Source of the DNA: Apostichopus japonicus
Taxonomy: Eukaryota > Echinodermata > Holothuroidea > Aspidochirotida > Stichopodidae
NCBI RefSeq assembly: GCF_037975245.1
Contig: NC_092570.1
Span: 17,089,918-17,151,917 of the forward strand
Length of the DNA stretch: 62,000 nucleotides
Reading direction: 5' to 3'
Part shown: positions 25,901 to 36,700 of the stretch, in pieces
Numbering within the stretch: the first letter of the stretch is position 1
Layout of the letters: every line of letters starts with the position of its first letter
Notes under the pieces: generated by a model
The model's database searches: none
Told to the model about the DNA's origin: nothing
What the model saw: the letters and a program-made list of their open reading frames with translations, nothing else
Position numbers and translations under genes: made by a program

Positions 25901-28900
25901 GAATATGATGTTTCTATCAGATCAAGGTAAGGAACTGTTTGTACTGTTAATACTAGTGCTTTGAGAGCATGATATTGAAGTACAGTTTAGAGTGGTATTT
26001 AGCATTAGGGAAATTATTCCAACTGGCTGAGATACCAATGAACCACTGAATATTTAGTTAAAAGAGGTACAGGACTGATGAACATGACAAAATAATCTGA
26101 AATGAATTAAATTATGAATATATATATTATAGGACACCGCATGGTGATCTGGTGAGGATTAGAACCCACAATCCTACCATCACAAGTCTTAACCACAACG
26201 CCCTCATTCCATACCAGATTGACCAATCACAGTTGCTGATATACATGTATACATATCTATGGATATTGATGTACACATTGCTGCATACTGAAGTTATGGC
26301 AAGACCCTGTCTGCAAGAATAACACTACTGTTGAGAGCACCTGTCACATCATTAAATCGCCTGTTTAGTCAACGCGAGATTTAATGATCATAATGTTTAC
26401 TATTAAAGCTTCCTTATTTAGTGTTCCACTTCATAATTTTAATAGCAATGATAACAGCATGCCATCTATAACTCTAGAGAGCAAAAAGTAAATGTTTAGA
26501 TAGCGACACCCCCTCCCCTTCACCCCACGTACATTGAAATGATCCAAATCACAAATGTTAACACACTTGACGAATCAAAGTGAAATATTACAGAAACATA
26601 AGGAACATTGACTTTTAAAGTGTGAGGACTTGTAAAATTCTGTGGATTTCATAAGTATGACACACCCAAATATGCAAGAACTTCAAATAATGTTCACTCG
26701 TTCAACCTTACAATTTTGCAATGCCCTCCTCATGCCAATAACACAATACAGAGCAATCCTGGTGACTCGTGAACACTTCATAATTCAGGGCACACAGCGA
26801 TAATACAACGGCACAAAACAGTCAAAGGTAATTCAAGGAAAATCTATAGCTAACAATGAATGAGGATTGGGGAATTATGTTAATGGCATCAGTATTGCAC
26901 ACAAAAATGCTATCTAGAACATCCAATAATGGTCACTCATTCAAGCTATTCACTTACACTGTACAGTAAGGAAGTTCCCATCACTAACAAGCAATCTGCC
27001 ATCATGACACAGTCATTCAGTTTTTTTTTCACAGTGTTAACACTTCTCCATGTCTGTGAATGCTAGCTAGCACAAGTGTCCAGAAATCTGGTGAAAATTA
27101 CTTGTCATTATTAATACTAAGTTAAATACTACTAGTTAACAATCTCAGACGACAACCCTGCCAGGATCAAAACATCAGGCCCTGTAAACTTTATATATAT
27201 AATAATATAATATCTAAGTACTTTCAAATATCCATTGTAGGTAACTGTATTAAATACAATTACCTACAATGGATATTTGAAAGTACTTAGATATTGAAGC
27301 AGTTAGTTAGAAAGTAAAGTGTGTAGTTAGGTAGATGGGGAAGTGCAGATGTGGAGTGGGAGACAGGTTAAGAGAGAAGCGCAGTAAATAATAGGGTTTT
27401 TCTTCCTCTCTCTCTTTTACTTAAAATTGAAAGCTTTTAGGAAGTTAAGAATGTTCACCAAAGTTTGGGGTTCACTACGGATGACCGTGAAGCCGTTTAC
27501 CAAGTGGCGCATGGTGTCACTAAGTCTGCTGTTCCTAGTACTATAGTGAGGATACTTACATGTGGTACCATCTGGAGGGTACACCACGTACCCATTCCCA
27601 TGTATGATATTTTGCATGCCCATGTGGCCCATCATAGGCCCACTGGCCATCCCTTGGTTTCCATGATTGTGAGGCTCAAATCTAGCCTGGTTGTTGTAGA
27701 TTTGAGGGTTACCTGAGAAAGAAAATGGAAGAGAAAAAACTGATAGACCTGTACAAAAAGATGACTGAGCACACAATGTAATAGATTAACTTAACTTTAA
27801 ATACTACTGGACGGTATGTGGTTGGACCCACGAGAAGGTTGCAGAACGACCTTTCCGTTGATTTCCCAGGATATTTCAGACACCGGAACAAAATTATATA
27901 CAGTTTTTGAAGCTTGTCATCTGAGGAGATCAATTTAAATAATTATTTTGTTTATCCTTGGGTGCCTTCTTGTTTTTATGGTGAAAAAAATGCATTTCTA
28001 GAATGCAGGATTAACAGGAAAGTAATACCAATACCAATTACAATTAACACAAACACAGAGATACACACACGCATGTACTGTACACACACATACACAAGGA
28101 ATATACAGTTACTTACAAATTATTGCAATTAAAGCACTTGGTCCAAGTGCTATCAATAAGGAAAAGCAGTTACTGGTGAGTTTTTTGGGGGGTGGGGGGG
28201 GGTTGTGTTCAATGCTTTGCTTTGTCCTACTGTAAATTGTAAAGTAAAATTCTTCTTTTACCCAGAACCAATCAAATTGCACTTTGTAAAAATACATCAT
28301 TCCAACTTGTCTGCTTACCCAGAACACAATACCAATGTAACCTTTGACCTCTACCTGTCATCTCTGCCTAGTAACCCAACAATCCGTGGATCCAGCATGA
28401 GGACACTAATGTTGGAGATCAATCTCGCATCTATAGCAAGTCTCCAGAAACGGTAAACTTCATGTATCCAGGCAACTACCCATGAACAACAGTATTAAAG
28501 AAATTACTTAGTTTACCATATAAACCACACTGCCGGGGCCTCTTATGTCATCGGTAAACTAGCATTTGATCTGGTCTCCCAAGGTAAACTTTAACTAACG
28601 CAACAATAGATTACCGATTGTGGAAGTAAAGTATCCGACCACAAAGCTTTTAAACAACACTTGAAGACATTAAAAGAAATTTTGCCCCATCTCACCTACC
28701 CAAGATTCAGCAAATCACGTCTACAGGTTAAACCGGACCAGTTATAGAAATGTTACATCAACAGCAGTAACATGAACAAGTGAGAAGGAAAGCTATTTAT
28801 TAACTTTTTGAAATGAAGAAAAAAGAAGAATTTGTCGGTAAATTATAATTCCTATCACTCTGTAATTATTTATACCCGGGCAACATTTGTGTGCGGTACC

Positions 28901-31900
28901 CATCACCCCCTGTCGACCCCTTTCTTTGTGCAACAAAAACACACAACACAAGACCCATTTATTTTTCACCAAAACTGTGCCATTTTGACATTTGATGGAA
29001 TTTTCTTTTGTTTTTCGAGTCACACCTAATAAGATAGTTTGCTTGAAAGAAAAACCTTCTTATGAAGTCATCGCAACTGTTATGTCCATTATATTTAATA
29101 GCACGCACACACACTGGCAGTATGGTCCACCATAATTACATTATCAAATAATTACATATTAAATAATTACATTATTAAATAATTACAATATATAATTACA
29201 ATATATACAATATATATTGCATATCGCACACACCACAAGCATACATGTGAGTTTTGTTATTTCTGAAATTTAATATGATATTTTGACATGTTTTAATCAA
29301 TTTGACTTTCTGCATCTTTACATAGATCAAACCACATCCAAATCCGAATTATAACTTTCATGAATTCATGGGGCAACAGCTGAGCTACGGTACAAGTGAT
29401 GTTATGTTGGCAGTTAAGCAGAAAATGTCTGTGTGTTTTTACGATGATCAACAAATCATTTATCCAGAGTAGGAAAACTACATTATTATCGGTGCGGAAC
29501 GATATTGACTATCGATGAGATTCTACGTGGTGAGAACATTAACCTAGCGAATGAAGCAAACATTCAAAACGCGTCGAATCTGGAACCTTGGAAACATCAA
29601 CGACGATTTTACGATAGGATAGAGTGAGTAAAATGCTATTCATGAACATCTGCTGTTACACCATGACATCACACACCAACAACTCTAATCCATTTCCCAG
29701 AGCAAGAAAAGACTTATATGGTTATTAAAAAAAAATTAAATAAATAAAAAAAATATACAAATATGTTTTACATCTCAAACAAACCATCTATCTAGAGTTA
29801 GGCATAGATTTTGAGATGGGATTTTCAGCTACAAAGGGTAGAATTTTTGTTTTCTCCTCCATAAATTATAAGTGTGACACTATCTGAACCTCATCACCCG
29901 TCCAAGTGAGCATATATATAGGCAGGTGATACCAGCGAGGCAAACAACCATTTTATTGAATCAGCTTTCCTCACAAAGGAGAGTTCTCGGTAATGATTAA
30001 AATGAAATCAACCGCCTTCAACTGAAGAGCCGACCGATAACGTCGATTAATTGACACAAACCGATGCGGGTCACCACTTGTTTTTATTTGTTTTCATGAC
30101 TCGGCCAGCTGTGAAGTACAACGGCAATTTGCTCGTACCAGGAAGCAATACTCAGGATTCCGGCTCTGACTTTATAAACCTGTCCTCCGTTGGATGTACG
30201 GTAGTACAGTAGGTACAGAATATTAATCAGAAACCACAAAGTTTGGAAAGGGGGAGTGTATTATGTATGATTGGTGGACTAAGATCAATTTAAAGCAGGC
30301 TTCCTGAATTACTACAATTTTTGGTGGCAACACTACCAAGGGGTTGAGTTGCATACATGTTTTATAAAGTGCTACCAGTACAATTGAATGACATCCAATC
30401 TGGGCAATATAAAATTAGTAGTAGTCGTCTGCAGTGAAAAATGCCACACCTATCCCACCCGGTATGAAGGCAGTTGACAAGTTTGTGTCTAGCATTTGAA
30501 AGGATTAATAAACTTCCTAAAGTACCGGTGAACTTGGCCACACATTTCGGTTACAGGCCTTTGGGTGTATCTAGAGCAAGAGGGAATATTCAATAGCAGT
30601 GGCGTAGGAAGGTACTTTTGAGTGGGGGGGCTGAAGACTGATGGCCGGCCTGGGGGAGGGGTTTAAGGGGAGCGGGTGTCCCCCTCCCCTTTGGATTTTT
30701 TTTGCATTTCCAGGTGGCCTCAGATGCAATTTGGTGCAATATAGCACACTTCAACACCCACTCCAGTTTGTAAATAATTTTGCATTTTCACCTGGCCTTA
30801 GATGCAATTTGGTGCTCCAAATGAGATTTTTTTCTGATTTGGAAATGAAAAAGGGGTTTTCTGACTTGCTGAGCGGGGGGCGGAATGATACTTCCGCCCC
30901 CCATAATTTTCAGTGGGGGGGGGGCTGGTGCCCCCAGCCCCCTGGTTCCTACGCCCTTGTTCAATAGCTCAAGACATCCATTATTTCACTCAGGGGTGCC
31001 GGATCCAATTTTTAGTAAAAGGAGGGCATGGGGGACAAAATCATGTCAGTCTAAAATTGCGAGGAACTGCCATCCATGCTGTACTAAACAGGTAGATCAT
31101 ACACACGTGTTCATACAGTACCCTAGAAATGTTTTGAACGCAACATTTTCATGATTGGTGAAGCAAAAGACGATTCAAACCATGGATGCTTTTAGAAATA
31201 ATATTAATGACATTGTTTACGTGATATTTAAAACTACTGCACCTGTATCTACTTTAGAATAGATGCAATATGAAACCATAATTATTTATCAAGATGTGGT
31301 AAGATGTGATATTAAAGTTAATAAAAGTGTAATGCTCCACTTGATGTATTAACTCAAGTGTAAATTGTAAAGAAAACATCCCCATGTTAGTTGAAGCTCT
31401 TTCTATACCTTCTCCAATCTCCCACCCCCACCCCTTACCCTCCCCTCCCAACTCCCCTTTTCAATATTTTTTACATAAATGAAACATTATGTACTTGGCT
31501 ACTAGAATGTTAGGAGATTAAAGTTGAACATTCGTTCAATACGTGTAAGTACTGTACTCCTCTCTTTTCCTACTGTGTAATAAGCCTACTTAAATACATA
31601 CAGTAGTAGGCATCAGGCAATAACTTCTCAAGTATCCCATCACAAAACGCGACGCAACACTATCAAATTGCTATACAAGTCCAAACATAGCGCAGTTTCC
31701 TTCAATACACAGTTACCATGTAGTCATTTTATGTTCAGACAAATTTAAGAGCCTTCAGAACTGTCTACACAAAATTTGAAGATTATAATTACTCATCTTT
31801 GGGGATGGATACACATTTGACAATATACAGTATATATTGAAGCACATAGTTCAAGTAGTAAACTTTAAACGAACATATTTCAAAGTATCAATAAAAATAT

Positions 31901-33732
31901 TGAAACTTGCGCGCCTATAAACCAAGATATTGATACTTGTACCCAGATTCATGAGTCCTCCTCCCTCTAATCCAACAAAACTATTGTAAAATGCATGTTT
32001 ACATTTATGTTTACATATATGTATACACACATACATACATTAATACAAATGTGCTGCTTTACAGTTGGAAAGTTAGCAATTTACCACCCATTATGAATGT
32101 CCCACCAGATCGCACTATCATTCAGTGTCCCCAGGAAACCTTTCCTAAATTCGAAATTGAATTATCAGGAAAGACAGAACAACTCTCGTTTAGCTTTGAA
32201 TGTCATGCTTTTGGCACACAGTTAATGACCTTTGACCTCCACCAAAACAATACGGTTCTTGTACTCAGTATGGGGCATCCACATGCCAAGTATGAGATCC
32301 CTCAAGATTACCCTTCGTGAGAAATTGTGTTCACAAGGTTTTCACAGTTTGACCTTTGGTGACCCCAAATGACCACTGACATCCACCAAAAACAATAGGG
32401 TTCTTTCCAAAATATGGGCCAATTATGAGATCTATCAAGATTACCCTTCTCGAGATATCGTGTGACGAGCAGCGTCACACACACACACACTCACCCACAC
32501 GCATATACACACACACAAACACCATCACCATCGAAATTCCTTTTGCCTTCGGCAAGGAATAAAAATACACTAGATTGAAGTGAATCTTTCAGATTTTTAC
32601 CATGCTGTCCAAGGTTTATCAGAAATAACACAGAACAACAGATGTTGAGGGAAAATATAAAAAATCAGTTTTTCAAAGTTTATAGATTAACTCAAACATC
32701 TATAAACTTTGAACAGCTTTCAATGTTTATAGATTAACATCTGGAAGAAGAAAATCTATTTTTGCATCCAGACCAATAAAGTTATGGTGACTACTACCAG
32801 GAGGATCAATAGTTTCACAGGAACTGCGAAAACAAACGACGCCAATTTTTTTGGGTAAAACGACAGGTTAATAGTTGGAACCTTGATAGGTGACTGACCT
32901 GCAACGCATCAACTAACGAGGACTCACACTGTGGATGGATGGTTTAAATGTTCTCAAATAGAGATGATGTTTTGCAATATTGCTACTTTTTTTGTACACC
33001 ACTGTAGGTAGTTCGGCATCCATATACTGAGAGGGGTCTGTTACCTGAGGTGTTTGCTCACAGTATAGCTAAAATGAAAAAATTATTTCTCAGTGACTGG
33101 TTGCCCTGGTTAAAACTTGGTAATTGTAGTCAAGGAGGGGGGTGGAGGGGGATGGAGGGGGAGGGAAGGAGAGGGAAGGGTAAGGGAAGGGAGGGAGGGG
33201 AAGGGGTGGGGGAAGGGGAAGAGAGGATGAAAATGGAAGGACTAACTTTATAGCAAACCAACTGTAGCTGTAGATGAACACAGAAATATCTAGTGCACAT
33301 TGTTAACTTTAAAGTTGCCTACCAATCATCCCCCCCTCCCATCCCCTTCCCCCACCCTCTCATCCACTGTCACACTACACCAGTATATTGGATTGCAATG
33401 TCAAAAGTGAAAGCAAATTTCTTACACCATCAAAATATACAAGACAAAATAAACAACAAATGAACAAAATATACAGAGAGCAGTCAAAACCTCAAAGCAT
33501 CATTTGCTCAACTTAAAAAAACACTCATACCCAAAAGAACAAAAATAATAATTCCATCATCTTTACCTTGCTCTCCAGACATTTGGTTGCCATTAAACTG
33601 CAGCGGCCTGTCATTCATACCAGCGTCGTTACCAAAGTAGGCTGTGGGAGAAGGATCGGATAAGATATCAACCAGTCTGCGGGGGGCCGGAGTGGCCAAT
33701 AATGGAAACTTATCAGCTACTTGCAGCGACAT
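10801..33732 (-). CDS. ENOX: Ecto-NOX disulfide-thiol exchanger (ENOX1/2 family), 12 exons
   Basis: Coding exons in minus-strand order: 33732-33567, 27712-27560, 25406-25203, 23928-23719, 23000-22889, 22058-21958, 18873-18767, 16025-15572, 14169-14012, 13648-13583, 12735-12651, 11021-10801. Their 2037 bases give 678 residues plus stop, with GT/AG and compatible phases at every junction. Human ENOX1 and ENOX2 are about 640 and 610 residues. Order: low-complexity N-terminus, RRM-like domain (about 112-195), helical segment with ITWLERG and [11 protein letters not shown], an acidic linker (352-502), coiled coil (about 505-577), and the conserved C-terminus with HAHPFG (613-618) and SGVGASL (656-662). 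In the family these last two are the proposed copper and adenine-nucleotide sites. Known members oxidise hydroquinone/NADH and exchange protein disulfides at the cell surface. No signal peptide is visible, as in other ENOX proteins. Orthology to one vertebrate paralogue is not claimed. Confidence 0.93.
11955..12205 (+). repeat. Imperfect tandem duplication of about 160 bp
   Basis: CATGCATGGATGGTTAAACT at 11959 and CATGCATGGATGGTTATACT at 12121, each followed by CAACACC-CC, a GGGGTTTGAA and a GGGTTT block. Confidence 0.7.
12651..12735 (-). CDS. ENOX: ENOX exon 11
   Basis: Residues 578-605, ending [11 protein letters not shown], which aligns with the family's EKEALL just before the C-terminal domain. 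The acceptor ATCACGGTCTTAG is chosen because only it gives phase 0, as needed after exon 10. Donor A|GTAAGT. Confidence 0.82.
13583..13648 (-). CDS. ENOX: ENOX exon 10 (coiled coil)
   Basis: Twenty-two codons, [20 protein letters not shown] and LE, continuing the heptads of exon 9. Acceptor CTGTCCACAG, donor GAG|GTAAGA, phase 0 at both ends. Confidence 0.9.
14012..14169 (-). CDS. ENOX: ENOX exon 9 (coiled coil)
   Basis: Residues 504-555. [20 protein letters not shown] and [13 protein letters not shown] have leucine-rich heptads without prolines, matching the family's QxQFLQQTMQGMQQQ region. Acceptor TTCCTGCAG; donor CAG|GTAAAA. Confidence 0.92.
15572..16025 (-). CDS. ENOX: ENOX exon 8 (long acidic linker with SIM-like and NLS-like motifs)
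   Basis: Residues 352-502, the largest exon. It opens [20 protein letters not shown] and continues MELDSEDED, matching the family's EMEMSDDEN segment, but is clearly longer than the vertebrate equivalent. [12 protein letters not shown] (about 411-422) is a textbook SUMO-interaction pattern, and PPKKRAKV (458-465) resembles a classical monopartite nuclear localisation signal. These functions are inferred from sequence only. The overlapping plus-strand open frame is a shadow of biased composition. Confidence 0.93.
16718..16990. repeat. (TA)n / TATATAGAGCTATAAA repeat
   Basis: About 270 bases of TA-rich tandem sequence in ENOX intron 7, with five units of ATATAGAGCTATAAAT and long (TA)n runs. 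Strong cruciform potential. Confidence 0.95.
17845..17901 (-). CDS. Candidate 57-bp cassette exon of ENOX (uncertain)
   Basis: A 19-codon open segment, [19 protein letters not shown], ends in a good donor CAG|GTGAGA and follows CCCCATCTGAG. It is phase 0 at both ends, so it could be inserted between exons 7 and 8 without frame change. It has no counterpart in the ENOX proteins I can recall and is left out of the main model. Confidence 0.25.
18767..18873 (-). CDS. ENOX: ENOX exon 7
   Basis: Residues 316/317-351. [18 protein letters not shown] is one of the most recognisable ENOX signatures (vertebrate WDHFSKAQRKN). Acceptor CTCCCCGACAG; donor AAG|GTAAAG. Confidence 0.95.
19500..19645 (+). repeat. 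Three imperfect units around CATGTGACACTA-GGTTGTCAC
   Basis: Units at about 19530, 19573 and 19617, 43-44 bp apart, each with CATGTGACACTA / TGTGTGATACTA followed by TTGTCA. Confidence 0.65.
20046..22014. repeat. 60/61-bp minisatellite made from the 3' end and splice donor of ENOX exon 6
   Basis: About 33 head-to-tail units. On the minus (gene) strand each unit is about 48 bases copied from the end of exon 6 (AAGCCAGGCAGCAGTA through ATGCAGT) followed by about 12 intron bases starting GTAAGTAACTCC. The gene-proximal unit is the exon itself. From 20272 to 21603 units alternate 60 and 61 bp, so a 121-bp dimer repeats regularly 12 times; the flanking units are more diverged. Most units keep the GTAAGT donor. 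In the exon's reading frame each unit ends TGT AAG TAA, so reading past the true donor hits a stop. Confidence 0.96.
21958..22058 (-). CDS. ENOX: ENOX exon 6
   Basis: Residues 283-315, [20 protein letters not shown] then [13 protein letters not shown]. The start matches the family's SHVRRLMNEK. Acceptor CTTCTTCAG, donor CAGT|GTAAGT, phase 2 in and 1 out. Its last 48 bases are the founder of the minisatellite that fills the next 1.9 kb of intron. Confidence 0.88.
22535..22740 (+). mobile_element. Non-LTR retrotransposon 3' fragment (degenerate ORF end)
   Basis: The plus strand reads [20 protein letters not shown], a stop, then [14 protein letters not shown]. This is the usual LINE ending YSFFPRTIRDWNxLP...SLExFKxxL, broken by a stop. 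It is a relic in ENOX intron 5, antisense to the gene. Confidence 0.8.
22889..23000 (-). CDS. ENOX: ENOX exon 5
   Basis: Residues 246-281. [20 protein letters not shown] and FYRLISLTN align with the vertebrate AITVLLSWIERGEVNRRSAN stretch. Acceptor TTCAATTCAG; donor AG|GTATGG. Confidence 0.94.
23340..23700. repeat. Second exon-junction tandem array (period about 120 bp) after ENOX exon 4
   Basis: Blocks at about 23443-23505 and 23562-23620 repeat the exon 4 / intron 4 junction region of 23683-23745: the motif TTCCATAGT-TTCCCAC-TTTGATTCTTT-GTCACT recurs at 119- and 121-bp spacing. Between them are runs of TTTCTATAATATTTCTGTAAT. A partial start of one more copy is seen near 23363. On the gene strand each copy has about 20 exon-derived bases, then GTGGGA as donor. 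Confidence 0.85.
23719..23928 (-). CDS. ENOX: ENOX exon 4 (end of RRM and helical region)
   Basis: Residues 176-244. [20 protein letters not shown] is the last RRM strand plus the family's VDFAQARDDFYEWECKQR segment, with [20 protein letters not shown] following. Acceptor TTTTCGTCAG; donor AAAG|GTGGGG. Confidence 0.92.
25203..25406 (-). CDS. ENOX: ENOX exon 3 (RRM-like domain)
   Basis: Residues 108-174. [20 protein letters not shown] matches the family's RERPPGCKTVFVGGLPENAT; the RNP1-like strand is GPFCQVRF. Acceptor TTTTTTTTTCCAG, donor CATG|GTAAAA. RNA binding is suggested by the fold and not proven for the family. Confidence 0.95.
25857..25999 (-). repeat. Orphan copy of the 92-bp repeat found at 41.9-43.0 kb, opposite orientation
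   Basis: AAGGAACTGTTTGTACTGTT, then AGTGCTTTGAGAGCAT and GTACAGTTTAGAGTGGTA, is the reverse complement of the 92-bp unit in the later array, with moderate divergence. It sits singly in ENOX intron 2. Confidence 0.7.
26135..26225 (-). mobile_element. tRNA-derived SINE head
   Basis: On the minus strand GTGGTTAAGAC (A-box-like) and GTGGGTTCTAATCCTC (B-box) are about 34 bases apart, as in tRNA-derived SINE promoters. The flanks do not form a full tRNA cloverleaf that I would call a gene. Confidence 0.6.
27144..27184 (+). repeat. Hammerhead-like hairpin motif, degenerate copy 1
   Basis: CCCTGCCAGGATC then AAAACATCAGGCC matches the dispersed motif found better preserved at 37.7, 39.1 and 44.2 kb. 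The stem is partly decayed here. Confidence 0.5.
27209..27295. repeat. 43-bp near-perfect inverted repeat with a 1-nt spacer
   Basis: 27209-27251 and 27253-27295 are reverse complements at 42 of 43 positions; only 27252 lies between. It lies in ENOX intron 2, and transcribed RNA could fold into a very stable hairpin. Confidence 0.95.
27560..27712 (-). CDS. ENOX: ENOX exon 2 (Gly/Met/His-rich N-terminal region)
   Basis: Residues 57-106, [50 protein letters not shown]. It is low-complexity and rich in Met, Gly, His and Asn, in the position of the vertebrate Met/Pro-rich N-terminus. Acceptor CTTTCTCAG, donor CAT|GTAAGT, phase 1 at both ends. Confidence 0.85.
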
Positions 33733-36700
33733 CTTTGAAAAGGTTTGAAAACTTCAAAAGTGAGCATTAAAAACACAACTTTAGCTTTATCCAGAACCGA
33801 TAATATGTAGTTTCCAAGGAAACCTACTAAAACGCTGAAGACGACCACATGAATAAACTCCGACAAAGTTTACACGAAGATGTGAAGGTTTGGTAAAGAG
33901 GTACTTCCGGTACCAATCTGGAGAATAGTACTTTATATAAGTGCTGCTGTGATGATGAGGTTGGACGAATATCCCGCAAAACACAGAGCACGATTGTCCT
34001 ACAAATTAAACTCTTATATTCGAGATTCCAGTTCAAAGAATCACACATTCACAGAAAAAAAGCGCACATATTCGCCATAATAGCAATTAGCAAATGAAAA
34101 AAAAGTCCAAAGACAATATGATTTTGATACTGTAACTTTTCTGGAATCAACAGATTTTACAGTTCAACTCCACATTGTGGCACAAGCCCTCCAAATGAGA
34201 GCTCACTTGTTCTAATGGTTCTATTAACACTGAGATACTGTACTCATGAACAAGCATGCAGATTGCTGTACAATAGATGAATCTAAACAGCTGTGCACAA
34301 CATCAAATTTCCACCAATGGGCTCAGCAACCTTTTAAACAGAGCCAATTTTTTAATTGTTGCCAAAATAATGTCTACAGTCACACTGTCACCTTAGAACA
34401 AATTGTTCACGATCTCGACACCAAATAATCTGTCCTTCTGTTATTATTATTAAATATTGTTTTTTTTTCCGTTTTCTTTTTTTTCTTTGCAAGGTAAGGC
34501 ACAACAATTCACACAGTTAGTGTGTGTCGATGTCTCCGTTCAGCATTCTGCCTTGTTTTATGATTTTATCCAATGAACACAAATTTCTGTTCAATGACCT
34601 TCCATTTAACAGATCAACCAAAAACACACAAATTTGATGAAGAGTGAATCAAATCCAATATAACTCTGTCCTCTGATAAATATTTGCTTGCATGTAAAAA
34701 GGAACATTTAATCCACAAAAGAGATGGGTTAGACACGGTCTTCTTTTTTCCCCGATTTACGTGATAAATAAGTAATATATATACTGCCAACCAGCATATT
34801 CCTGTGCACAATGCTTCCGTTAGTCTTTTTTTCCCTTCCCTAACCAGGCTGAAATACAGATGATCAGACAAACTGCTTAAGGCTTTCTACAGCTCAAGTT
34901 CCCTACAATCTTTAATATCTTCCATCACTTGCATACAGTAGATCTAGAATCTTCATATCCTTGTTAACACTGTGTTCCCTAAGGAAGATCTGTTTCTACA
35001 CTGACAAAGTTGTTGTTTATTTTACAGATGGGAGTCAAATACACTTATCTTGGTATATGGAGCCATTCCAGGGGGTTTGAACATTACGATGAAGTAAGTA
35101 AATATTTGATTACACAATGTAGGTAAGGGTGATTCTGTACTGTAGTACATAAAAGTCAATCACACATCAAGCCATCACCTTTGCAAAGTCTGCAACTTAG
35201 GGAAACTATTAACACACAGAATCATGTCTCGCATTTTTTTTTTTTTTTTTTTTTTAGCAAAACACCCTTTCTTGTTTCTTGTGTAGTCCTAATGTTTCAT
35301 TTCTAGCTTTGCCAATGTTTTGGGTTGGAGGGAAGGGGAGGGGCCATATATGACTATACTTATGGAAAGAAAATTGTTGTGAAAGCCAATTTTATGTCAA
35401 CTGTGATATTCCATGGGACAAAGTAATGATCACAAAAGACACAACTCGCATACACTTTAAAGAAGCAGGGTTCAATATTGACTATTGCCATTTGACCTGA
35501 ACAAAGTTAACTCTACCAGAAACAACCAACATTTGTGTCCCAATTTAATGTCATACAATATATTACGCAATAACAAAAACTGAAAGAAATGAGTGAAAAA
35601 TTTAAAGCGACTATAAATAGTGATTTTGAGTAATAGTGATTTCGGGCTATCGTAAATGTAGTCACAAGGATTGGGATTCCTCATGTTTGTAAAATTAGCA
35701 GGCTTCCTTCTTAAGAAACCACAGTGATATTTGTGCTATTCTGCAGAAGGTACAGTATCACAAAACAATTTGCCACTAAAGCTTTATTCTTACACAGTAG
35801 GCTACAAAAAATATAAAATGTTAAGTGTGTGCTGTTCTGTTGAAACCTTTGGGTAAGGTTGTTTCACTGTCAATGAACAAGAAACATTTTCTTTGGATGT
35901 CCACCTTTTCATTTCATTTCATTTATTTGTTTTTTCTCAATATACGGTACATTGTATGTCATACAAACGTTTACAGATATGAAATTGAGTATAAAGAGAA
36001 AGGAAGTGATCTAAAAACCTGAAAGGCTTATCGAGTAGAGCCACTCCCTAAAGAAGGAAAATAATTATTACCTTAAGAGCGTACATGAAGTCTTGAATGT
36101 GTCTTTTTACATGTACATTTCCCAAGCAGCAGCCAACCAGTGGCTATTAAATTACTGATAATTTTATTTCTTGTTTCAACAAAGTAGTCCTGTACTAAAA
36201 TAATCTGTAAATTGAGACATGGTATGCAATTGAGCATAATAAACTAAAACAGTTGTCACATTTTCTTATTTAAAATGACCAGTTCTATTTATTTTCAGAC
36301 AGCCTATGAAGTACTCAAAACCACAAAACCCTCGTTGCGATCAATGACAGATGCTTCACTGCATCATATGTGTATACTGTTAAGTGCAAGTGAGACTTTA
36401 AATAGGTGGCGCTATTTTAGAATATTTTGTCTTACTTGCTTTTGCTTTTGTTTCTTCTGTAACTAACAATTTCTAAGTACTGCCAAACAAATTCACAGAA
36501 ATGTGAAATGCTTGAGGCTAAACAAAGATCACAGAAATACGTATCCCTGCTTAAACCCATGTGTTCGCAATATCTCCAGCAAATGTTGCATATCTTGATA
36601 TGAGTTTCCAACCTTTGCTAGAAGGAGATTTTTGAAAAACTCCGAGTTGACCGAGTTGACCGAAGTTGACCGAGTTGACCGAGTTGACCGAAGTTGACCG

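Noticed and set aside
36299-36466. Plus-strand exon-like ORF (TAYEVLKTTKPSLRSMTDAS)
   Set aside because: Its open frame does not match the phase of the neighbouring candidate exons, and no good donor was found for the needed frame.
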